A stretch of 64,000 bases of DNA, taken from positions 21,193,501 to 21,257,500 of the forward strand of contig NC_084939.1 in NCBI RefSeq assembly GCF_958298935.1, written 5' to 3'. A model generated the notes under the pieces. It saw only the letters and a list, made by a program, of their open reading frames with translations, did no database searches and was not told the DNA's origin. Source of the stretch: Phragmites australis (lineage: Eukaryota; Streptophyta; Magnoliopsida; Poales; Poaceae). The translations under genes were made by a program, and so were the position numbers. Of this stretch, positions 44,961-55,594 are shown piece after piece. Position 1 is the stretch's first letter; every line of letters starts with the position of its first letter.

Positions 44961-46446
44961 CAAGTTTCCTACTAAAATAGAATATTCTTGTGCCCATATG
45001 CTAATAAAACAGTAATCCTCTTTTGCCTACTAGGTCATGGTCTAAAGAGCGTAGATGTTAATCACTGATGGAGTGCATGGGGCAGATAAGAAGTTTCAAG
45101 AAGATACATCCCCTAGTTAATAAAATTGATCAAAGTGTGATCATCGTCATATGAATCTTATATTAATAAAAAGTGTTTCATAAAAATTTCGAGTGATGTT
45201 AAAGTATATCCTTACAATGGGTTTGTTAGCAACAAACCCTATCAAAAGAATTAGGAAGTAGTCAACAACATCTCCAAAACAATCTGGACGGTTGTTCTAG
45301 AGTTATTGCCTTTCAGGTAACTGTATGTCCTGCATCTATTAACAAACACCATGTTAGTCTGGATGCAGAGTGGTGTGACAAGGGAGAGACATACTCTAAC
45401 AAAACCCTATAGTGTCACTTGGAGCAGGGGACAGTGAGAGTAGACCACAAATAGGTGAAGACTTCTACTGCTAGCAATCTGATTAGAGTGTTGCCCAATC
45501 TTTCGATAGGCAGGGGCAATTTTGTTTGGTGGAGATCAAGATATTGTCAATCCGAACTTTTGACCAAGACCAATATGAACCCCTAAAACCGCTACACCAC
45601 TGCTCCGTTGGTTATCAACAATCTATGTTTTGTTTGACTTCATTGAGAAGGATATTACATCATGCGAATCGAAGAGCATAAGCAAGAACTGTAAAGACTG
45701 CTACACCACTGCTCCGTTGGTTATCAACCATCTATGTTTCATTTGACCTCACCGAGAAGGCTATTACAGCATGCGAATCGAAGAGCATGAGCAAGAACTA
45801 TAAAGACTGCTACACCACAGCTCCATTGGTTATCAACCATCTATGTTTTGTTTGACCTCACCGAGAAGGCTACTACAGCATGCGAATTGAAAAGCATAAG
45901 CAAGAACTGTAAAGAAAGCAATCTAAAATCACAAATATTAATGAAGCTCAACTGAAACAAATGTTCAAGTCTTGCATTTTTTATAAAGGAAAAGTGTTTC
46001 ATAAAATTTTTTTAGTGTTGTTAAGTTATATGCTTACAATGGGTTTGTTAGCAATAAATGCTATCAACAAAATTAGGAAGTAGCCAACAAAATTTGGTAT
46101 CTAATCAACAACATCCGGAAAGCAATCTGGACGGTTGTTCCTGAGTTATTGCCTTTTAGTAATAGTTTGTCTTGCATCTATTAACTAGCATGATGTTGGT
46201 TAGGATGCAACGTGATTTGACAAGGGAGACAACACCTATAGTATCAATCAGGGCAGGGGACAGAGGGAAAGTAGAGCACAAATAGATGAAGACTTCTGCC
46301 CGTAATATGATTAGAGTGTGGACTTATCTTCTGCTAGGTATGGGTAGTTTCGGTTGGTGGAGATAATGATTTTGATAATCTGGGCTTGTGATGACCAAGA
46401 TTGATCCAAACCCATAAAAAATCTACACCAATTCTCCATTGGTTAT
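44961..46446 (+). repeat. 3' flank module of LTP-like gene 1, partly repeated
   Basis: Aligns with 57,116-57,870 after gene 3. A second partial copy of the same flank begins at about 45,960 (TTCATAAAATTTTTTTAGTG) and runs to 46,446, where solo LTR R is inserted. No coding region found. Confidence 0.65.
45591..45917. repeat. 109 bp tandem repeat, three units
   Basis: Units 45,591-45,699, 45,700-45,808 and 45,809-45,917 all begin GCTACACCAC and end AACTRTAAAGA. They are highly similar. The matching flank of gene 3 (about 57,720-57,830) has a single unit, so the expansion is local to this copy. Confidence 0.9.
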
Positions 46447-47302
46447 TGTTGGAGCAAGAGATCGTCTTGCCCTAGCAAGTACGGTGAGAGTTTCTTCTAA
46501 GGAGGAGACTCAAGCTTGGAGATGAAATTTGAGAGGAAGGAACACCACGAATATATTGATCGTAAAGATATGGACTGGGCTAGGGGGAGTATCACAGGAA
46601 AACTTTGTGATTATGCTCCTCCGTACTGTGTTGAGCGTGTCCTTTTTTCTTGGCCTCTTCCAGGTGATCACGACCTCCTATTTATAAGGCAGTACGTAGC
46701 TTAGTGTATAAGTTATCACGATAGGATCTAGCCGAATTACTGGGCCTTATCCTGAATAACTACCTTTTACCCTACATAGAAGATAAATATCTACCATGGT
46801 AACTATGTTGGTGCTTGCCCCCTGAGCGGTGAGCCGACTGCTAATTATGGCCCAACGTCGCTCTGCCGGGGGTGTTAGGATGACTTGCATCGTGTTGGAG
46901 TGTCAGGATAAGTACCACTTGCACCGGCATTTATCACCCGTCACCTCGCGTTAGGTCAACAGCAGAGAGGGGGTGTCCTTTCTTCCCCGATATTATCTCC
47001 GAAAGCCAGTCGCGTCTTTAGGCTTTGGAAGGCCGCATGGGCACCGGAGGAGCAGCCCGAAGGGGTCTGCAGACTCTGGGGATAAGACCTCCTGTTGAGT
47101 TCGGAGGCCAAAGGCTCTGGGGGGTACTTTCTATAGCTCCGAGTCTTCGGAAGACCACGTATGAGCCGGAGAGGTGGTACGAAGGGATTCGCAGCCTTCG
47201 GGGATGGGGCCTCCTGCCGAGTCTGGAGGCCAAATGCTCTGGAGGGACCTTTGATAGCTACCACCAACTATTATCCTCAGGCTGGTCTATTTTTCTCCAA
47301 TA
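46447..47302 (-). mobile_element. Solo LTR R in the repeated flank
   Basis: TGTTGGAGCAAG (46,447) to CTCCAATA (47,302), flanked by a perfect GTTAT duplication (46,442-46,446 and 47,303-47,307). The end TA instead of CA is one change. TTATAAATAGG on the - strand at about 46,678-46,688 suggests - orientation. The right part has two units of a GC-rich repeat (GGAGCAGCCCGAAGGG...GGAGGCCAAAGGCTCTGG). 856 bp. Confidence 0.82.
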
Positions 47303-47318
47303 GTTATCAACAATCTAC

Positions 47319-48085
47319 CACTACCGCAGAAAGGGTCATCTACACCCCCTCTTCACTGTCGGTTCACAAGGTCCGACAGCCGATCAATCATTGAGCCGTT
47401 GAGAATAGGTAGTGATATGCACTATCACTGATGGTTTTATTACAAACTGGTGGTGATACAACAGTGCCGGTTCATATAATGGACCGACAGTGATACTTAT
47501 CTTATCAATGCCAGTTGGTTCTTAAAATTGGCAGTGATGTGTCGCAGTATATAATTTTCCCAAACCCGAGCAAAATAGATGAACTCTGTTCTGCTCGACG
47601 GCGCTGCTCGGCACGCGATGACTCTTTGTGGTGAGCTTGCGTGGTGAGGCTTCAAAATTTGGTGGAATCCATGTGATCTAGGTGCTCCAAGGCTACTAAG
47701 TTCATCTATATTTTATTTGTACTTTGATTTACTTGCTAGATTACTCTAGATTTTGAATATCGGTGCTTGTTCTATGATGATGAATTTTGAAGGACCTAGA
47801 GCTCCAATTGACATAGTGAATTTAATCTAATCAATTTTAGGTATACATTATCTAGGTTAGTAGGTTCATCTACATTTTATTTGTACTTAGATTTACTTGT
47901 TAGGTTGCTCCAGATTTTGTAGGAGCTAGAACTCCAATTGACTTAGTGAATTTAAGATAATCAATTTTAGGTTTTCATATTCTAGTTATGAATGTATTTA
48001 TCTCTTCCGTTTAATCACTGCCAGTTTAAAAACCAGCAGTAATGATGTTTTTGAACAGACAGTGATGACCTTTTCTGTACTAGTG
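47319..48085. mobile_element. Non-autonomous CACTA element J
   Basis: CACTACCGCAGAAAGGGTCATC at the left and the complement of CACTAGTACAGAAAAGGTCATC at the right, with a perfect 3 bp duplication TAC (47,316-47,318 and 48,086-48,088). Subterminal GGCAGTGATG / CACTGCCAG-type repeats. Contains a direct repeat of a TAGGTTC..CTACATTTTATTTGTACTT block (47,690 and 47,862). 767 bp, no coding. It sits 16 bp from solo LTR R. Confidence 0.9.
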
Positions 48086-48724
48086 TACATTTCAGTTGAC
48101 CTCACTGAAGAACACAAGCAAGAACGTAGAACACAATATGAAATTGCAAATATGAATTAAGCCCAACTAAAATAAATGTTAAGTCTTAGATTGGTTGGTC
48201 TAGTCGACACAAGCGAGGAAAACAAGAACGGGGCCCGCAATTCATAATAGTTGATCTAGTCAATACAAGCACTACTACAGAATCAGTGAAAACAGAAAGA
48301 GTGTCACAGACGATTTCTTAGGACCTATCACTAACAAAATACCCACAGAAAATTGTTATGACAGATATATCTATAACATGACCCTCATCTGGGTGTGCCA
48401 GAACTCACATACGATTTTTACAAATCCGTCTGTTTCTATCATACAGATATAGACGGAGTTTAGAAAAAATCATCTGTGATATTATCACAACCGATTTCTT
48501 ATAAGATCTGGCTGTGTCTGTATGATAGACACATGCGGTTTTTTTGAAAAATTGTATGTAGTTAAGGACTTGAGAATTGTATTAAAGTTGACCCCTCGCT
48601 CTTAGGCTTCCCACTACCCGCATAAACATAAACTACTCATCTCCCTCACTGAAGCAATGACAAGTTCATCTCCTTGGCTCTCCTTGTTGCCATCCGAGTC
48701 CCTTCCGCAAAGGTTTTTTAGGGT

Positions 48725-49246
48725 TTGTTTCCACGAGGGAGGTTTGAGATCTGGACGTTGAATCCCCTTTCCTGGACTGAGGTGAGTAGGGTTTGCATCA
48801 TAGTTTTGTTAGGGTTTGATTTGATCTGTGTATTGAGGGTAATGTGGTATTTATGTGTCCTAGATATGCAATGTCTTTGTTCACTGTTATCAAGCGCTGG
48901 GAGGATAAGGTTGTTCCTATGGCTGCTTCCACAGTCTGGATACTTGGTGTCGATTTTGGTCGTGTGGATGTGTGTTCTTCGTTGCTATGAAAAGCACCAT
49001 GTGGACCCAATTTTTGCTATGAATCGCATTCTATTGTCTGTTATTCCTAATGGAATTTTCTCTATTGTTGTTCATCACAATGGAGACATTTTCATGAACT
49101 ATAAGACTGGTTTGAACCGTCATCTCTTACTTAACAAGGGCGGGCAATTTGGTAGCAATGCAGTTTGTTTCTGGCACATGACTGAGTTAGGCAAGATGGA
49201 ATCTAATCCGGATTATAATGAGATGATGATTGAAGATGATGCTTAG
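48725..49246 (+). CDS. Unknown ORF in element L
   Basis: 173 codons. The part from AMNRILLSVIPNGIFSIVVHH (about 49,017) to YNEMMIEDDA looks protein-like. HHNG preceded by FSIVV recalls the FxVxxHHxG block at the N-terminus of many plant transposase-associated proteins, but this is a weak resemblance. The N-terminal 90 residues are hydrophobic and may be non-coding. Just downstream, in another frame, lies a 13-residue tandem repeat (49,281-49,400). Probably a decayed or captured gene. Confidence 0.3.
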   Translation: MFPRGRFEIWTLNPLSWTEVSRVCIIVLLGFDLICVLRVMWYLCVLDMQCLCSLLSSAGRIRLFLWLLPQSGYLVSILVVWMCVLRCYEKHHVDPIFAMNRILLSVIPNGIFSIVVHHNGDIFMNYKTGLNRHLLLNKGGQFGSNAVCFWHMTELGKMESNPDYNEMMIEDDA

Positions 49247-49280
49247 GTTGACATTGTGGTGAAATGCATGCTGCTGAGAT

Positions 49281-49397
49281 GATGTCAATCATCACATCCT
49301 TTTGGATGACAACGTCAATGATGTCAGTCATCTCATCATTCTAGAAGATGGCGTCATTAATGTTAGTCATGTCATCCTTCTGGAAGACCGCACGATA
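49281..49397 (+). repeat. 39 bp tandem repeat, three units, codon-phased
   Basis: Units start at 49,281, 49,320 and 49,359. Each translates, in the same frame, as D-V-[NS]-H-x-I-[LI]-L-[DE]-D-x-x-x, followed by a TAA. The period is a multiple of three and changes are mostly conservative, suggesting past coding. Confidence 0.7.
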
Positions 49398-49854
49398 TAA
49401 TTAGGGATTGTATATAGCTAGGTTTATGTTCCGAACAATGTGTGCTACTAAGATTGTGTATATAGAACAATGTGTTCTTATGTGTTATATATCTTTGTTC
49501 TTTTGTGTTATATATCTATGTGATGTTCTTATGTATATGGTTGTGATGTTCTTATTTGTGATATGTATATGTATGTGATGTTCTTATGTATATCATAAAG
49601 TGTGATGTATGCCATATCATGAGCGCAGTACGAAAGAAAAATGGTTTCTCAGGGGAGAAAGGGTCACACATGGGTTTTCAAAATAGTCGGTTCTAGCCCT
49701 GAACCAACTGGGATAATCATTTATACAGTCGGGGCAGGAAACAATAGTGATATGCACTTATTTTCATAGTTGCTTTGCTTTAATAAATTCGAAAATCAAC
49801 TACAATGGGGTTACGAACCGACTGGAATGAGCTTTTTTTAATTAGTGCTAATAG

Positions 49855-50608
49855 CGACAACACATACTAATATAGAGGGAAAGGTAGGAGGCTGCCAGGA
49901 GGGTGGCGGCGAAAGAGTTGGACGTCCTTGGGAAACCCTTGGACCTGATCCTTGTGGTGGAAGTGCCCAACAATCTATGCCTAGGTCCCATATGAAATTA
50001 CAACTCTCAAGGCCCGATAGAAGATGGTGCAGCACCTGATAGAAACAAAAGTGACTTGGAGCGATTATGTGAAGGCCTTCCTGGATGAATCTATTGGTCG
50101 GGATGGAACCATGCGAAAGGTCTTGTAGTAATCTTTACATGAAGGTGGTGCGATTCCAGATGAAAAAATTGCGACCTTTAGAAGGCGGTGTGGCTAGACT
50201 GTCTTGTAAGCTTTTGTTCTTTGACTCGCATGCTTTAGGCTACGAGTCGTGAGAGCTTTTCTCTCCTTTCATATTAATGTACATTGCCCGTCGGGCTTTC
50301 TTCTATTTAAATATAATGGGCAGCTCTCTTGCTGGTTTCATTTAAAAAAAGATTGTCTTGTAGGCAGACACCCAACTAAGGTGCGATAGAAGTTGTGGAC
50401 GACCATAGCTGGTGCATCCACGTCCAGTACGTTGGAGAGTTTGTTGTGGTGGACATCCAGGATGTCGAGCTTGATAACTTGTAGTAGATGACGGGGAAGT
50501 AGTTGAAGGCAACCATGTTGATGTAGGGCTGGTCAGATCCATGATGAGCATGGTCTCTTCATAATCCTTACATGATGGTGTTACATACTAACTTGCACAT
50601 GAACATCA
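49855..50608. repeat. Flank segment repeated at 54,960-55,215 and 57,960-58,400
   Basis: Shared phrases include AACACCCAACTAAGGTG/GATAGAAGTTGT, GGTGCATCCACGTCCAGTA and GACTTGGAGCGA. An extra block of about 130 bp with TTAAATATAATGGGCAGC is inserted here at 50,213-50,358. No gene recognised. Confidence 0.6.
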
Positions 50609-50616
50609 TCTAGGCA

Positions 50617-51928
50617 CAGAGGCGAAGCTAGAGCTCATTTGACTCTAGTGCACCACGAACATATATGTTCTCATATGGTTTGGATAAATTTTAGAATTTT
50701 CACCAAATTTCATTCCAATTTAGACTTTTTGGGGGGGAAAGTCAAATTCAGAAATTTTGCCAAATTTTATTAAAAAAAATTTAAATTTTCTGGTAGAATT
50801 TTTTCAGTAACCACCGATAGCTGGCCTTAACGGCTATATTGTTCAAGCTCAGTATTTTAGTTAAATGATAGCATTAACACTCTTCAAATACTGAGTACTC
50901 GTGTTATAGAATCAAGAGAAAGAAGCATAAAAGTTCACTTCAATCAAACATTGGAATCTTACTTGACATGGCATTTGTATTTTTGCATATCAATTCTCAA
51001 GTCTCATGTCTGAATCCTTCACTACTTAGTGTCATTTCGTTTTTTTTCCCCTTCTAATTGCAAGTCCCCAAATAAGACTTGAGAAGAAACAAATGCAAAA
51101 GCTTCTTCAAATATTCCATACGTAGAAAACTAGAAATAGCTCTGAGCTTCCTTCAACAGACCTTCTTGCGTACAAACTGCAAGAAGCAAAATGAAATTAA
51201 TAGGATCTGGTTGAATGCCAGTATTCAATATAGTTGAGCTTGGTTCCATACCGTAAAACATAAGAATGTCTAGTGCCTACAAGCCAACACTAGCAGGGAG
51301 AACACTAGCCATAGCCCATAGTCATCGTATCAGGCCTATCACTCTTGGACTCTTGCACATCTCCTGGAAAAAAATTCCCAAAGCCTCTTCATCTTATGAA
51401 TTCTGCACACAACCAAGATGACGCAATTCCAAGAATTGATCCCCAGACCCCAGCTTGATACCTCTCAGCCACATTTCATCAAACAGACACAACACATCAC
51501 TAGAGTAATCATCTCATGCAAATCTAGGCACCATCATGTTCCTAGAAATCATGTCCGGCAACCAGCCACAGCTTTCCAACATTGGCGTACATGCTGATGA
51601 GCACGGTCGATGCCATGACGTTGCGGTCAGGCAGCGGCCCAGGTGCAACCGTGCGATTGCACAAGGCTAGGGAGAGAAGACATGAAGGGATCGACGACGC
51701 GGACACCCGACAGCGATTTCAGCTGCTCAACTATTTGCACCAAGAACGGATAGCCTGATGGCCCATAGTGGATGATGGCATGATGCCCCATAGTGCGCCT
51801 GCAACCCTAAGGCACGAGCTGAATGGAGTGTGGTGCACATAAGGTAATTATAGGCCAACATACTAGTAAAAAAAATTTAGACCCTGGAGCCAGTGCACCA
51901 GGGTGGCATAATTGGGCTTCGCCCCTGT
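50617..51928. mobile_element. Non-autonomous hAT-type element S
   Basis: CAGAGGCGAAGC at the left and GGGCTTCGCCCCTG at the right are inverted repeats. Flanks TCTAGGCA (50,609-50,616) and TTTAGGGA (51,929-51,936) agree in 6 of 8 bases. The undisturbed sequence CATCATCTAGGGACATGAG at 55,214 shows the empty site. 1,312 bp, no transposase seen. Confidence 0.75.
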
Positions 51929-51936
51929 TTAGGGAC

Positions 51937-52728
51937 ATGAGCTCGTGAACAAAATGAATATTAATTTCCACATGTTGTCAACGCAAATAATATATCAATT
52001 AGTGGAAAGTATATCAACATGATGTTGTCAAAGTACACCATTAGTGGATTGTAACATCTTGAGCATTAAACTCTCATAAGTTCATTGGTAGTCTCCATCG
52101 TCAATCAACGGTGAATCCATTTTTTTAGTTAACAATATAACTTAGCCACAAATTCACAAATGTGAACTGATTTATTTCAGCTCCACAGAACTAGCATTAA
52201 GGGTTCCATAAAATTAATTGAGACAACCTTCAATATAAATAGACATTGGAAACCTATACAAATATATTATCTAGAAATGTTATCGTATCTTGGCCCATAT
52301 ATGGGAGTATCTTTCTTTCATTATATCATATCTATAGAAGATTTTAGCACCTCGAGCATTAAAATTTTAAACGTTGGTGGGACCTTGTTTTTGCTGTGAA
52401 TCGCGTTTTACATGAGCTCATGAATGAAATGAAGATTAATTCCCACATGCTTTCACTACAAATAATATATCAATTAGTGGAAATTATACCAGCATGATGT
52501 TGTCAAAGTACACCATTAGTGAATTGTTAACATCTTGAGCATTAAGCTCTCATAAGTTCATTGGTGGTATCCATCGTCGATCAATGTGAACCCATTTTTT
52601 TAGTTAACAATATAACTTAGCCACAAATTCAGAAATGTGAACTGATTTATTTCATCTCATCAGAGCTAGCAGTTAGGGTTCCATGAAATTAATTGAGACA
52701 ACCTTCAGTATAAATAGATATTGGAAAC
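51937..52728 (+). repeat. Two orphan copies of the LTP-like gene 5' module
   Basis: Copy one at about 51,940-52,385 and copy two at about 52,420-52,728 (continued at 54,081) share the ACATGAGCTC..GAACAAAATGAA, ATATCAATTAGTGGAAA and CATTAAACTCTCATAAGTTCA blocks. The first ends without a gene. Confidence 0.7.
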
Positions 52729-54080
52729 TGTTGGAGGGTGAACTTCACAAGCGGGGATCCGGAGGGACCCTCTTTGAGATTCGGTTGGGGGGATGATTTT
52801 GAATCTACCTCGTACGTGAAATAAATGGGAGCAAATGAGGTGCAGGTGGAATGGATGATCGGATGCAGGAGGAAATGAATGCTCTGGGGATTTTAGACAG
52901 GTTCGGGCCGCATGGAGCGTAATACCCTACTCCTGTGTGTATGCTATAAATGCTCAGGGAATGTCTCTCTCAGGATCTGCTGTGTTACAAGGATGTTTGT
53001 CTAAGACTAGAGCTTCGTGCTCCTCGTTCTTTGTCGGCTTGTCTTTTGAGCTCATTCGGTGTGTTCCGTCCGATCCCAGTCGCCAGCTCCCCTTCTCCGG
53101 GGAGCCCGCCCCTCCTTTATACCCGTCGGGGCGGGTAGCGTGCCCAGAAAGGATGGCGCAAGTTCCAAGACGCCATAAATGGAAAGTAACCATCATGGGC
53201 TGCAGCTTGAGGTGACGGGGAGGGTTGAAAATGCGTCCCCATCCGTTCTTTGTCGTCATCATTCCGCTTTTCAGCGGGTGCAACGGGGAGGGCCCGCCGG
53301 GCATCCACCGAGCTGCCCCGTGTGTCCGCCCGGTCAGAGCGAGCCTGACACAGTAGGGCGGCAGGCGTTGCGCCTCAAGCCCTACGACGTTATCCCGAGG
53401 CGTGCCGGATGACCCGCGATGGGATCCGCGCATTAAATGTCCCCACGCCTCCCTGCTAGACCGTGGCAGGGACTGACAGCAAGCGTGGGGGGAGTGGTTG
53501 AAAGTGACAGGCCACGCACCCTCTTAAATGCAGCATTGGGCTTCTCACCAGTTGACACCTCACCGCTGAGCCCTCGTGGGGACCACCGGCAAAGGACTTC
53601 TCGGGCCCTCAGGGAACTGTGAGTGCTCGTGAACGACTGTTCACAGCCCCGAGCACTCTCTCCCGGATATGCCCTTTCTTGGTGCTCGGGGAACTCGGGT
53701 GCTCGGGGACCACTGTTCATGGCCCCGAGCGCCCTCTCCCGGAACTCGCCTGCTTGGGTCCTCGGGGAACTCGGTGCTCGGAGACCATTGTTCATGGCCC
53801 CGAGCACCCTCTCCCGGAACTGACTTCTCTTGTCATCGGGGAACTCGGGTACTCAGGGACCACTGTTCATGGCCCCGAGCACCCTCTCACGGAATTTGGT
53901 CTTCTCGGGTCATCGGGGAACTCGAGTACTCGGGGACCACTGTTCATGGCCCCGAGCATCCTCTCCCAGAACTTGGTCTTCTCGGACCTCGGGGAGATAA
54001 TCCCCGAGGGAGGGTGCCACGTGGCACTCTGTTGTTCTGGCCTCAGGACTCAGGGACCCCTGGTTCCCATATCACCGACA
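52729..54080 (-). mobile_element. Gypsy-like solo LTR E
   Basis: TGTTGGAGGG (52,729) to CACCGACA (54,080), flanked by GAAAC (52,724-52,728) and AAAAC (54,081-54,085). GTATAAAGGAGG on the - strand (complement at about 53,113-53,124) is its TATA box. Same family and orientation as A-D. 1,352 bp. It splits the 5' module of pseudogene copy 2 of the LTP-like family. Confidence 0.9.
53595..53995 (-). repeat. U3 tandem hairpin repeats of LTR E (5 units)
   Basis: Five units with a loop CCACTGTTCATGGCC nearly identical between the last four, so this array is the most homogeneous of the family. Confidence 0.85.
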
Positions 54081-54326
54081 AAAACCTATACAAATATATT
54101 ATCTATAAATTTTACCATATCTTGACGCATATATAGGAGTATCTTTCTTTCACTATATGTAATTGAAAATTTTAGCACTTCGAGCATTAAATTTTCAACG
54201 TTGGTGTGTGCTTTCCTTCCTATATATACATATAGGAGCAGATATGCTGAACTCCAAGAATCCTTGATTTGGACCCTTAGTTCGTTCACCAAGTCAATAA
54301 CCATCTGCGGCTAGATTAGTGCAAAG

Positions 54327-54668
54327 ATATCTCTAGGGAAAGTTGCAGCTCTTCTTTTTAGTATGTGCAATAAGTTTTCACTATCTAGTGATTGGTAAGA
54401 CAATATGTACCGATACACAAAAGAATACAATCCTGCGTGCATGTGACCCATTGAAAGACACAACCATTTTTGACCTAGACCCAAATAGTACATGTTGTAG
54501 GGGGGTGAGAATGGTGCCAGAAATGGATATCTATGCATTTTCGACAAACTTACACCTGATGAGAGGACCACATATGGTGAAATAAAGATCCTGCATTTTA
54601 AAGATTCCTGCACACTTCTTCCACCTCCACCTCATTATCATTATCAGGTAAAAATCTTTAATTGCTGA
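54327..54668 (+). pseudogene. LTP-like peptide gene copy 2, broken
   Basis: Aligns with the genes at 44,616 and 56,774. Lesions: the start codon is ATA (54,327-54,329); extra bases near 54,352-54,362 shift the leader frame; one base is lost near 54,530 (GATATCTATG for AATATGCTATG); and one Cys codon of the CC pair region context changes (TCCTGC-rich part kept as STCCRG). Downstream ILHFKDSC-type and Pro-rich tail sequence is kept up to TGA at 54,666. Its 5' flank is interrupted by solo LTR E. Confidence 0.85.
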
Positions 54669-55589
54669 CAGCTTTCATACTAAAATAGAATATTCTTGTG
54701 CTCATATGCTAATAAAATAGTAATCCTCTTTTGCCTACCAAGTCATGGTCTAAAGAGGGTAGATGAAATCACAGAACTTTCTTCTATTTAAATAGACAAA
54801 ACTAGGTGGATACCATCACAAAAATACCCATATTGGGCCCACATGTCATCCTCACACCGATGGTATTTTCTAACTTTTGTGATTTTTGTGATGGTACCCA
54901 GCAAATTGTCCCCTTTAAATATAATGTGCAGGTCTCCTGCCGGTTTTGTTTCAAAAAGACTATATTGTAGGTGGACACCCAACTAAGGTGTGATAGAAGT
55001 TGTAGACGTCCACGACTGGTGCATCCACGTCCAGTATGTTGGAGAGTTTGTTGTAGTGGACGTCGATGATGTTGAACTTGCTAAATTGTAGTAGATGGCG
55101 GGGAAGTAGTTGAATACAACCATGTTGATGTAGGGCTAGTGAGATCCATGATGAGCATGGTCTCTTCATAATCCCTACGTGATGATGTCTACATACTGAC
55201 TTGCATGTGAACATCATCTAGGGACATGAGCTCATGAACAAAATGAAGGTTAATTTCCACATGTTTTCAGTGCAAATAATATATCAATTAGTGGAAAGTA
55301 TACCAGCATGATGTTGTCAAAGTACACCATTAGTGGATTGTTAACATCTTGAGCATTAAACTCTCATAAGTTCATTGGTGGTATCCATCGTCGATCAATG
55401 TGAACCCATATTTTTAGTTAACAATATAACTTAGCCACAAATTCACAAATGTGAATTGATTTATTTCATCTTGACAGAGCTAGCAGTAAGGGTTCCATGA
55501 AATTAATTGAGACAACCTTCGGTATAAATAGACATTAGAAACCTATACAAATATATTATCTATAAATGTTACCATATCTTGGCCCATAT
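54669..55589. repeat. Flank modules of the amplified locus
   Basis: 54,669-54,780 matches the 3' flank of gene 1. 54,785-54,910 is a short insert of unknown origin. 54,920-55,215 matches 50,330-50,610. 55,216-55,589 is another copy of the 5' module, which leads into gene 3 after solo LTR F. No coding region. Confidence 0.6.
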
Positions 55590-55594
55590 ATAGG

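Larger units (their letters stand above)
48270..49847. mobile_element. Candidate CACTA-type element L with internal open frame
   Basis: The left end CACTACTACAGAATCAG is clear, with subterminal ACAGACGATTTCTTA / ACAACCGATTTCTTATAAGA repeats. A possible right end is AATTAGTG at 49,847, with GTCGGTTCTAGCCC and GAACCGACTGG inside it, but the 3 bp flanks (AAG and CTA) do not match. It may be two elements in contact. Confidence 0.5.

Noticed and set aside
49690..49847. Right end of element L as a certain partner of 48,270
   Set aside because: Subterminal motifs differ from the left side (GTCGGTTC against CGATTTCTTA) and the 3 bp flanks disagree.
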